The notes under the pieces are model-generated. The model worked only from the letters and a program-made list of their open reading frames with translations, was not told the DNA's origin and did no database searches. Shown piece after piece: positions 13,178 to 23,300 of a stretch of DNA of 64,000 nucleotides. The stretch covers positions 19,931,703 to 19,995,702 of the forward strand of contig NC_135256.1 of the NCBI RefSeq assembly GCF_964204865.1, read 5' to 3'. Position 1 is the first letter of the stretch. Each line of letters begins with the position of its first letter. Both the position numbers and the translations under genes were made by a program. Origin of the DNA: Styela clava (lineage: Eukaryota; Chordata; Ascidiacea; Stolidobranchia; Styelidae).

Positions 13178-14496
13178 CAGTGATTCCCCCCCCCCCCTAT
13201 AGGGGGTGAACACCCCCCCTAAAATTTCAAACACCCCCCTTAATTTTGAGGTGCGATTCCACACTGTTATTCCCAAGTGCGATTCCACACTGTAATTCCT
13301 AACTCAATTATAATTGTATTCAAATATAACGACTATGGCATTTTTATCAGTGTAGAGGAGGGGTTCCAAACCGCAGTCTGCGGGCCAATTACGGTCTATC
13401 CTTACATCATTATCACAGTTTAAGCACGTTTATTTCGTAACAATTGAATTATACCGGTATCTTATGTATACGTATGGGTATTAGGATTACACACCGCAGT
13501 ATTTTAGATATCAGCCGTATATTAAGAACGCTTGGAGATGTCACAAAACGAAACCTAGGCACTGAAAACAGACGTTTTTTTAGATGAATGGCAGCGTTTT
13601 TATTTCTTTATTGGAAAGAATCAAACTTCAGCGAAACAACATTATGCGCCATTATGATCAGTTGACGCGCGTATTTCAGAATTTAATTCATTGCTTAATT
13701 CATACAAAAGTCAAACAAACATGTTCAAAAAATGTGAAATGTGTAACAAAACAAGCCATAAGTAGCCATTCATACGATGCCATATGCTAGATGAGCAAGT
13801 AACTTCATTAGTCACTATCAGTTGCAAATTAATTGCTGAAAGCCGTGCTTGTTATTTATTTCTCGGGAATTCTATCATCTAAATATTAGGTGCTCCCGAA
13901 GTATGCGAACCAAGATGGCGGACATCGGAACGTAACATGGGTAACAGGTTAGGGTTAGGCGATAATTTTTTTCCAATTTTCCTTATTTTAGTCCTATTAT
14001 CAGTTCGAGTTCGATCAGTTCGAGTCTCCCGTAGTATTTATACCTAAAATTATGGCCTAACCCTAACCTAGTACACATATTACATTCCGATGTCCGCCAT
14101 CTTGGTTCGCATACTTCGGGAGCCCCAAATATTATAATTGTTAATTTCATTACATAACAAACTGCAATGCTAGGTGTATCTAAAATCAAGCTTAGAGCCT
14201 ATTTTGGAGCTTATTTCTCAAAATTTTCTCAGGGCGCTTAAGCGCGCCTTGAACCCCAGCCGTGTCGTCGCGCACTTTTTCTCGCTCTCCTTTTCTGGCC
14301 CTACAATTTTATTCTGCTATGTATTTTGGCTCGCCGTCAATCAAGTTGGGGAGCCCCTCATGTACATCATTTCTTAAATACATACCAATTTTTTTAACGA
14401 TACAAATAGTTTCATCGCTAATAGCAAATTATTTACCACCCCCTAAATTTCGAAACACCCCCCCCCCCCTAAAATGAAAAGCTGGGGAACATACTG
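13178..14496. mobile_element. Middle hAT-type element of the nest, paralogue of 24826-25953
   Basis: Ends are CAGTGATTCCC and, in reverse, CAGTATGTTCCCCAGC. The 8-bp duplication has one mismatch: TTTTAGGG (13170-13177) and TTTTAGAG (14497-14504). C-rich tracts with CCCCTAAAATTTCAAACACC lie just inside each end. The whole element is alignable with 24826-25953 once the inner MITE is removed. It has no intact transposase. Confidence 0.88.
13889..14126. mobile_element. Inner MITE with ~42-bp inverted repeats (238 bp)
   Basis: The ends GGTGCTCCCGAAGTATGCG and CGCATACTTCGGGAGCCCC begin inverted repeats that run about 42 bases through CCAAGATGGCGGACATCGG. A perfect 8-bp duplication AAATATTA flanks it (13881-13888 and 14127-14134). 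The paralogous host element has the unoccupied site CTAAATATTATAATTATTG near 25579-25597. A second copy lies at 43980-44215. Inside the arms sit GGTTAGGGTTAGG and CCTAACCCTAACC. Confidence 0.93.
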
Positions 14497-14559
14497 TTTT
14501 AGAGTCATTTCCACGAAAAAATTTTGCGGGGGGCCCACGAGAATCTTGCTACGCCACTG

Positions 14560-15110
14560 TGTTAGAGACACCCCTGTCATCGGCTTCTCGCAATGTTGAA
14601 TATTCTGCGTGGGTTCAAATTTTATGCGAGAGGATTCCTGTACTCCTCACCGTCACAGATGAGTTACGGTAGGTCATACACTCATACTTATTCACTGGTT
14701 ACCTCTTTTTCAAGTTGCCAGATTACTATAAATCGATGGTAAAACGGTTTGGAATTTTATTATAATTTGAAAATAATCAGCATGCAAGCGAAAGAACAGC
14801 ACATAAAATATTTTGTGTAATAATAATAACAAACTTCGACAATTGCAGTTCACACCTACAAATAGTGGCAAACTTTTCTTGGCTTGGTTTTTTTCAAAAC
14901 AAAACTCAAACTAGAAAATCGGAATGCTTCAATTCTAAAATGAAAAAAAAAAAACTAAAAAATCACATCGCTTCCTGTATATCATAACGCACTTTTACGC
15001 AAAACTGGTGAAATTCCCATTATTGAAGCAGATGGATATTGTCTTTGATTGCTCTGTTTGGTATTTTCGCGAGTATATTGCCTCATACAGTATTGTGATT
15101 CATAATGAAT
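14560..15110. other. Intergenic sequence with a SINE fragment
   Basis: About 14600-14690 matches the 5' body of the SINE (CGTGGGTTCAAATTTTATGC, CCTGTACTCCTCACCGTCAC). The rest is AT-rich, and part of it is likely the 3' UTR of the minus-strand gene that ends at 15111. Confidence 0.45.
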
Positions 15111-16160
15111 TCATTTCTTGTGTTCGTTGACGTTTTCCAAAATTCGCAAATACATTAGTGAGACTGTCGTTGTTGTAGACGCCAAAGACAAAACATTAAA
15201 ATAGAAGACAATCCAATTAACGGGCTTGAAAACGAAACTGGATATTCTTATAAGACAAAACAAGATGCATGTCAGTAACGATATCCAAAACATTGCCTTT
15301 ATGCCAGGCCTATAGAAGTGCACTTTGTAACACTCGTACAAAGCAATACAAGATAATACCCCAACAACACTGAGTCCGAACACATATGCAGTGGGATGAA
15401 TGATTGCCAAGAAAAATACAGTCACAGAAGCGGCAAATACTAAACGGTTTCTTTTCGGGTACCTGAAAATGAAAAATGAAGGAGTCAGGTATGCGCCGTC
15501 AAATTCCAAAGTAAAAAGTTTTTTGAAAGTATATAGTATGCGAAAGATAAACACACCTCAATTATAGGCAGATTCGACCTTCTTATCTCGTCAACAGACT
15601 CCCGGGACAGTATGAGATCGAACAGGAAATAGTTTAAGGTTGGATATATGAGAAGCAAGTGTAGTCTAATAAAGACTAGATGCATTTTATAATAGGAATC
15701 CAACTTACCAGCCTCGTCGAACATGTCGGCTCCAAGCTATAATCCATCCTAATAAAGGTAATGAAGCCCAGTCAGAAAATGCATTCAGTCTAGCAATTCT
15801 CTTGAATAGAAAATCATTAGGTAGTGTAATATCCGGTAGATGATTTCTGTAATTCAAGTACATTCCCACTGACTCCATGAGAGTTAGGCCAATAAATATG
15901 AAGAGAAAGAAGAAGTCAAGCACTGTGATTTTCTTATGCTGAGTTTTTCGCCAACCACGAATCAGGATAACTGCTGAACACGCTGTCAGCAACATATGAA
16001 CTTTGCACCATTCGGCAGCCCATACATCAGAAGATCTAATCAGCATGGAGTTTATCCTTTCATCATCGCGATAGGATGAATCGAATAATCCAAGTTGTAA
16101 GGTATAATAGCTAACTACAGCATATAATACCAAATATACCACTCCAAAAATCAATATCAT
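15111..16160 (-). CDS. Multi-pass membrane protein, unrecognised family (2 exons)
   Basis: Two exons on the minus strand, 15709-16160 and 15111-15462, are joined by a 246-bp GT-AG intron. The splice restores the codon TGG at RRG-W-YPKRN. From the first good ATG (MILIFGVVYLVLYAV) the product is about 267 residues. Hydropathy by eye suggests six to eight membrane spans: ILIFGVVYLVLYAVVSY, HMLLTACSAVILI, DFFFLFIFIGLTLMESVG, WASLPLLGWIIAW, LVFAASVTVFFLAI, FGLSVVGVLSCIALY, MFWISLLTCILFCLI and a last IVFYFNVLSL segment. Polar elements inside or next to spans include EWCKVHML, NAFSDWAS and HPTAYVFG. The frame is open further upstream to a possible acceptor (TCTATTTTAG, about 16188), so a 5' exon may be missing. 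I do not recognise the family and give no function. Confidence 0.65.
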
Positions 16161-16871
16161 CTTTATCACTATGTTCTTCAGTGATATCTGCTAAAATAGA
16201 TAAAACCTTGAATCGTATTGGAACATTTTGAACTAGTCTAAAGAAAAATGCGATTTTGGTAAGGGACATATGTGATAAGTTACAGAGGTAATATTTTGCG
16301 CACATAAAACCGTCCTTTAAAATTAGTATACTGACATAATATTTTTATTATCTAGGATTATATCAGCTTGTATGGTGATTTTGGGAACATGTCCGCCTTC
16401 GGTTGGCCGTCCATATATATATATATATAGTTGGGAATATACATTTTAGGGAAAGACTGCGAAGACAATCTGCGAAGCAGTGACTGACTGACTATTACTT
16501 ATGACTGATATATCCTATTTCATACTCTACTGTCCGTCGTTGCTCAGACAATGTTTCCCTACTTCCCCGCTAATCATGCTGTAATCGTTTACAACTTCTT
16601 AGTATTATTAGACGATGTCGTTCATGTAGAACTATCAGCACTCCATGCCACGCATATTATCCAGACTATACAAATATTACGACGTGATTTGCAAACATCA
16701 GCAAACAACACGACGACTAAATCTGCCTTCTCATCGTAGTTCACCGTTTTACCACAGTCAACAATTGCCGAGCGTGGGACCTATATAATGCAAACTTCGA
16801 GTTCAAGTTGGGCTTGGAATACACCTATAAGTTGAAACTACGAAATATAACGGTGCTTTCGCCGAATTGCG

Positions 16872-17102
16872 CTATGCTGGGTCCAATGTTGGTATTCCAA
16901 TAACAAAGTTGATAAACATGATAGTGTTTTCAGATAAATTAGGTGACATTGCCATATACTCGACGATCCGGAAGCCCCGAAAAATTGGGTTTATATGGTT
17001 TTTGAAATACCCAAACGTAACGAAGTATGATATGATGATAAGACTTGTCGCGATAGCAATAAAGGTCAAGCAAGGGTAAAAAGGGCCACGTTGTAAGGCA
17101 GC
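16872..17102 (-). other. Hydrophobic open frame, possible exon or fragment of a membrane protein
   Basis: The minus-strand frame reads a strongly hydrophobic span (LTFIAIATSLIIISYFVTFG), then FKNHINPIF and a second hydrophobic stretch (NTIMFINFVIGI) before a stop at 16872-16874. A candidate acceptor (TTTGATTAG) precedes it at about 17103. The spacing and the HINP motif faintly recall the N-terminus of Frag1/DRAM/Sfk1 family proteins. No matching downstream exon was found and no clear donor is present. It could be an orphaned exon, a pseudogene piece or chance. Confidence 0.25.
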
Positions 17103-17248
17103 CTAATCAAATTCTACTGCACCTGAATAATATGAGATGTTAACCAATTGCTATAATAACTCGCGCGAATGCGAGCGAAAACACACTTGTTTGGTAGTAG
17201 TACTCCCAGACGACTCGAAGGCAACAATCGAAAGAATATATAAATATA

Positions 17249-17254
17249 TTTATT
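17249..17254 (-). promoter_or_regulatory. Poly(A) signal for the large minus-strand membrane-protein gene
   Basis: AATAAA on the minus strand, about 110 bases after the stop codon at 17363-17365. Confidence 0.5.
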
Positions 17255-17362
17255 TAGATAAAAATAAGTGCAAAAGAGAGAACCACGGAGTAAACGCGCT
17301 CAAAAAACTAGATCTTCAAGTGCAGTTGCGATTAGTGTTCAGTTTAAAAATTTGTGGGGGTG

Positions 17363-20300
17363 CTATAGTGAAACCCGCCAAAATTCGTCATCTGCATCGT
17401 CAGAAGACGACTCGTAATAATCGTCTTCTTTCAAAAAGTCATGCGCAGCTGTTCGCAGCGCACTCGTTGGTTCTGTTCCTTTTCTGTACTGTTGTGGCAC
17501 ATTGGCAACCTTGCCAGGCGTCGCCTGTTTTGAAACGTCTTCTGGTCTCGGCTCCATTTCAGAAGATGGCAAAAGTTTTCGTGGGGAGTTTGGAGCTGAT
17601 AAAAACTCGCCTTCGCCATCTGTGGAACTACTTATTTTTGACACTGAGGATTGAGGCGCGGTTTTACTGGCTTTTGAATATGATAACTGCTCTTGTATAT
17701 TCAAAGCCCTTTTATCGACTTTGTTTTCATTGTCGGTACTCTTCTTTTCGTTTTGTGACTTGTTCACTGGAATATCGTCAACGCAATTGCCATTATGTTT
17801 CAGTGACTTCGCATCATCGCTGGATCCCATGACTTCGTCAGTGAGAACAGAATATTCTCTGGAAGAATCTGTTCCTAAAGCATCGTCAATTTCTGATGTA
17901 CCGACAGAACTGATTCTCTCTTCGGTCAAATTTGTCTTCGTTCTGGGACTGCCACCGCGAACACTAAGAAATTTGCAAAGCGATTAAATATTTATATTTG
18001 CTAAATTTTGGGTATTTCTTATTACAGTAGCTACACTCAAGTGGCTACTTTGAGGACATTGTAGAGAACAGAGTATATATAATACGCGGCACTGACAATA
18101 AATGCCTCATATATTATAACATGATAATATCAGAATAAAGAATGGTGTGTGCTCCACCTATTTATTCTATTACACAAATTCACAATTTAAAGTGAGATTA
18201 GCGTAGGAACGTTACCAACTGATCTATGAACCCCATTCAACTCATTTTAGTCAAGTATAATCTGTTGATTATATCTAGGTCTTGCTCCTTCCATTTTTTG
18301 ATGATTGATTCGGAATAAAATTACCTATATAACACTAACGTGAAATATCGGTTAATCTCACTTATTGGATTGACTTTGTCGGAATTTTGAAGTTCCAGGC
18401 TGTGTGTTGCATGGTGGACTGTTAGGTGGGTGGCTTGTTATTTGCAATGTTTCTTCCAATCTGGTCATATTGAGTCTACAAAAAATGAGAGTTTCCCAGA
18501 AAATTGTGAAAATGAAAATTCTTGCTTGATTTCTGTGTATATTAAAGGTCTCACCTCTCTCTTTTATATAACAATCTTGAAGGACATTTTAGCTTCTGAA
18601 CTTCCTTTGATGTTTTGACTGGTTCAGATGCTGCCGGGGTGACTGAAATTAATAACAAAAAATACACACATTTGAAAGGCAATATTAGTTTTAGAATTGC
18701 CACTAAAAATAACAGTATACGCAATCATTGAGTGTATTTCTATGAGAGTTTAAATTTTGTTGACTTCAAAAATGGGAGTGACCACAATACTCAAACAATC
18801 ACTGGTGAGTGGTGACATATGTTGAACTAAGAGTCGCGGGAAATATTAATAATGTATACCGATAATAGCGACTGTCCCCTGTTAGTATTTTTAGTAAAGT
18901 ATATAAATAAGCCATAATGACTCATACCAGAAGATGATGTTTCAGGTGAGTTCGTTTGTGGAACATTCACAACGGATCTACATTCTTGTTCAATCGACAA
19001 TTCTCTTCTTCTGTTTCGTCGATGAGCGATCCATGCTCTTGACCGGTACCTTTCTCGACCTAAATTAAATGAAAGTGAATAAATTGATCATAAGTTTTCA
19101 AAAGTATAAAGCATTAGTGTAATTTTTACTACCATTAGCATAGGTTCTCCCGTTTGTTCTTTCCTCCCAAGTCTCCATCAAGGCGTCCATATGCTCGTTT
19201 TCTCTCCTAAAGAATTCCTTTGTACGTTCTAAAACGCTCACACTCGCAGTGCTGAAATGTTATGAAGTATGAAATTTAAGTAAAGTTATAGATAAAAACG
19301 ATTAACATACGGATTTTCCTTCGAGGCAGTCAAAGTAGAGTAACTAACCACCCACCTTACATCTCCCTGTGTAAAAACTTGTTCCTCACTAGTGCTATGT
19401 GATTCCTGTGTTGTTGTGGAAGACAACTCATTCCCACCATATATTGACGTTGAGAGCTCGTCGATTTCCGAAGACGATGATGATGTTACTTCTGGAGCTT
19501 CTACGTCCGGAGGTGGTGTTCTTGAAAGTCGAGGCGGGATCATCGGGCGGTGTGCCGGTTCGGGATTCATGTTGACAGTTGTGTGGCGTGTTGGAGTCGT
19601 GGGAAACCTACGTGTAGTTGGTGTATGAGACGATTGCTGCTGGATACAATGAAGTCCACATCTATGTTTACGAGGAGAATGAAGAGATTCGTTTCTGCAT
19701 GTAGGGCTTATTTTCACATTCGAGTCGCCGGCATTCAGATGGCACGTACAGTTGTGATCCTGAAAGGAGATGATATAAAAAAAAATTATAAATTTGGAAC
19801 TCTATTATTTCTATGCATCTTAAATAGTTATTATATTAATGTCAGGAAATGTGTGTGGTTTTGGTATTTTGAAATACTCTTGGTAGTCCATGTATACCCA
19901 AACGCTTTACACAATCGAATACAAGTGAAAAATACATTGTCGTCAAAATTTTAAAATATCGTTTCAGAGTTTTTATTCAATTTACTGATATTTTTATTAT
20001 TATTAAATAAGATCAATCACTAAAACTACCATTGTATTTCAACGGCAACTAATTTGCATTACCGGTTGCGGTCCTGTGCTCGGTCCTGGTATATCAAGAA
20101 TAATTGTTCTATTGACGTTTTCGCGCTTTTTCTCGTTTTGGAATGAAGAGAATCCTCCGTCAGTGTTTCTTTTTTCTGGTGTAGGCGTGTTTCGTGTTTT
20201 AACACCAGACGTCTTAGAAGATGAAGGAATCGCATCGGAGTCTCTTTGTTGGCATGTGTCAGAGCCAGGCACGTTTATATCCATCAATCGTTGAGATTTT

Positions 20301-23300
20301 GGTACATCTTTCACATTTGTAGAACTTAACCCACAATCTCTATTTTTCTTTTCTATAGCTGATGTGTTTTGCGATCGTGCTCCCGATGTTCCGGGAAACG
20401 AAGGAATGGCTTCGGGGTTGGTATGTTGAGATGTCTTCTGGCCAGTTCTGTCCAAAACCACCGATCTCGCCACTGGCGTTTTCAGCGGATTTTGTGCTGA
20501 AATTTTCTCTTTCTGCGCTGAACATAATACACCGTCTTTGGTTCCTTTTTCTCTCGGAGATGTGAATTGTGTTGTCTCGCTTGGCGTGCTGGAAAATGAA
20601 GTGATGTATTCATGGTGTTTTTGTTGAAAGGGTCTATTATCAGCCATGTTCGGAGCCACCGATCCTTTTTTTGGATTTTTCCGTGGACTTGGTGGTACGA
20701 TTTTTTTTTCTCGTGAAGAAACAGTGCCTACGTCGATATCTTTTCCCCTTTCTGTGGCGGCTGCTTTCGGCATTTTGCCATCTGAAGATTCGGCCATCAG
20801 GGGAATCACTTTCAAGTCCGGTTGCTGAGGAGTACTAGGGCCAGGTATGCTCAGAACGATTGGTCTCGCTGTTCGTGATTTCTGTGGATTACACTTATCC
20901 GGATATGGAGCAGTTGTACCTTTATTTGGTTGCCTTTTCGTGGTACCCTGGAGAGCTTTTCCCTCTTTTACACGAGAAGATGGATATATCACTTTTGAAC
21001 CTTCTTCTCTGTTGGAATTGTCGTATGAATCACGTAAAATTTTAACCGATGGCTTAGTGTTAGGATAAAATCGACCGCTGATATCGGTCCGAGGAGTGAA
21101 AGATTGATTCTTGGCTTCTGTTTTTGATTTGTCAATCTTCAATATGTTTGTTTCTTCAAATTGAGCTGACTTGTAGTCTTTCTTTTTGTAAAGCAAATTG
21201 ATCTCGTCGTTATCTGAGTCACTGCTTGTCACAGGTCCTCGACTTGGCATAAAACTGAAAGCTTGTGCTTGCGCTTTCTTTTGGACGCGCTGTAGCTGAT
21301 TACCTTGGCACCATCCACACAAGCAATCGCAGAACATCCTGCAAAACTGTAACTGTGAGTGGGAAGATTCCATATAAAATATAGCATAATTACCACTCAT
21401 TAAATAACAAGATCTATTTGAAATATTTTTGGATTACAGGAAAAAGGACTCATTTCAACAAAAATCTATGTTGAACCACACAGTGATATGTGTCTCTGGT
21501 TTTAGTTATCTCGACTGGCTAGGAGGGTACCTTATGATGGTTGAAATCATCACTGCTTTTACGATACGTGCATAGGCTCCTGATGTAACCCTTGGGGAAA
21601 AATGAGTGGAAGACACTGTCTCCATGCGTTTTACTTTCTATAGTTTTGTTATGCATTGACATGCTGAAAAGGGGTTGGCATAATAAGTGCGATAATTCTT
21701 TTACACGTACGTTCTCTCCTACATTTACCGTCTACTATACCTACTTGCAAATATACGAACAAGGACACATGAGTATAGAAAGAGCGTCACACAGACGGGT
21801 GAACATGCTTTTGTTTCCAAGTGGTTTATCACCCATCGGTAGTTTTCTGAAATAGAAACATGTGAACGAATAACTGATGTTTTAACCATTGCATAATTTT
21901 TCATCGAGCTATTTCAAAGAGTTATGTGTCAACCATCTGGAATATCTAAATTCTAAGAAATTGTATGCTTACATTTATCTACTATTATTGAAAGTGAATA
22001 TTTTCTGATCAATTGTTGGCGAAAAAAACTAACCCAACGTTTGTATCCGTTTGTTGACAACGTCAAGGAAAAATAGTCTCTACGTAAGCTTACCCTTCTG
22101 CAGCATTCTGAGCCGCCGCTTTCGCTCCAGTGAAAATTGGATGACTTTTGGCAGTGGATTTCAGTTTCTGAAAAGTTTCATTGTTTTTCACTTTCGTGAA
22201 AACTTTGCTCGATTTTTCCTTGATTTTTCTTCCCATTTTCATCGGCATACTCTCTTTTTCATCGCTGTCGTCATCACTGTCGTCATCACTATCGTCATCA
22301 TCATCTAAGAGACTTTGCTCTTCATCATCATCTTCGTCAAACTCATCCGATTCTTCTGAGGTTTCGGTCGATGGCGCTCTACGTCGCCCAGCGCTTACCC
22401 CGGGTGTCTTTTTCTTACTTTTGCGGTATTTTACAAAAGAAGAAACAGAATTGAAGACTTTGCGAAGAACACGGGACCCTCTACGTTTGCGATTGTTTGC
22501 AGGTGGTTGTTCTGCGAAAGTCTGTTGGAATTTTCTCATCTGCTCTGGGTCTTTCTCCATTTTGTGATATCGGTACATTGCTTTAACATTAGCCCTGTTT
22601 ACAAATATAGAGGAATTCGTCACTTTAAGAGAAATAAGAGAAACAGGAATTTAAAACTGGCGCATTCCAGATACGTTTATGCTGTAGGTCAAATTTTTGA
22701 GCTTGCTGCCGATTGTTTGCTCGTGGTCATATTTCATTTATATTTCAAAGTATAGACATTTTTCTTTTGGTGAGAAAATCAGAGAGGATAGCCTAATTAA
22801 ATAGAGAACCACGTCGGTTACCAGCCCCTGCCAGGTATAGGGAACAGTTTTATATTCGTTGCAAATGCATAAACTTGGTGGTAGAGGAAGTTGTAATTGA
22901 CCAGCGATTATGAAACCACCACCATTACGACTGCGAATATTCCAGCAATTCTTTAGCATACATATAATCGATTGATATGTTTACCTAGATAATTTTTGAT
23001 TTGAATCGCAGCAAAGCTTACTTACATTCGTCTATATTTGCTAGCTCCACAAACACACATGAATGCCATCATGATAGTAACAGCCAGCAGTATCAAGACT
23101 GTTGCTGTTGGTCCAAGACGCATAAAGAGTTCTAAATAAAAATTAATGTTCGACATGTATAAGAAATACTGACTGAATAATTTTTGAATGATATGAAACA
23201 CAATACACAAAAAAGTGCCCCGAGTGAGGATCGAACTCACGACCTTGAGATTATGAGACTCACGCGCTGCCTACTGCGCCATCGAGGCATATGTAGCAGA

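Larger units (their letters stand above)
12824..14559. mobile_element. Outer hAT-type element of a three-level nest
   Basis: The ends CAGTGGCGTAGCATCCACCC and, in reverse, CAGTGGCGTAGCAAGATTC are inverted repeats. The flanking 8-bp duplication TGTTAGAG is perfect (12816-12823 and 14560-14567). Most of the length is not its own: a second element sits at 13178-14496. Short GC-rich subterminal stretches (GGGAGGGCCCACAG and GGGGGGCCCACG) are shared by the two ends. Confidence 0.9.

Noticed and set aside
14174..14377. Frame similar to one at 25629-25835, possibly a conserved protein
   Set aside because: Both lie in copies of the same hAT element and have no ATG start. The similarity is that of the DNA repeat, and no domain is visible.
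17137..17832. Long plus-strand open frame (231 codons)
   Set aside because: It is mostly antisense to the last exon of the orphan membrane-protein gene, whose frame is confirmed by phase-consistent splicing and compositional continuity. The plus frame has no domain.
22181..22567. Ser-rich plus-strand frame
   Set aside because: Antisense of the Asp-rich acidic block on the minus strand.
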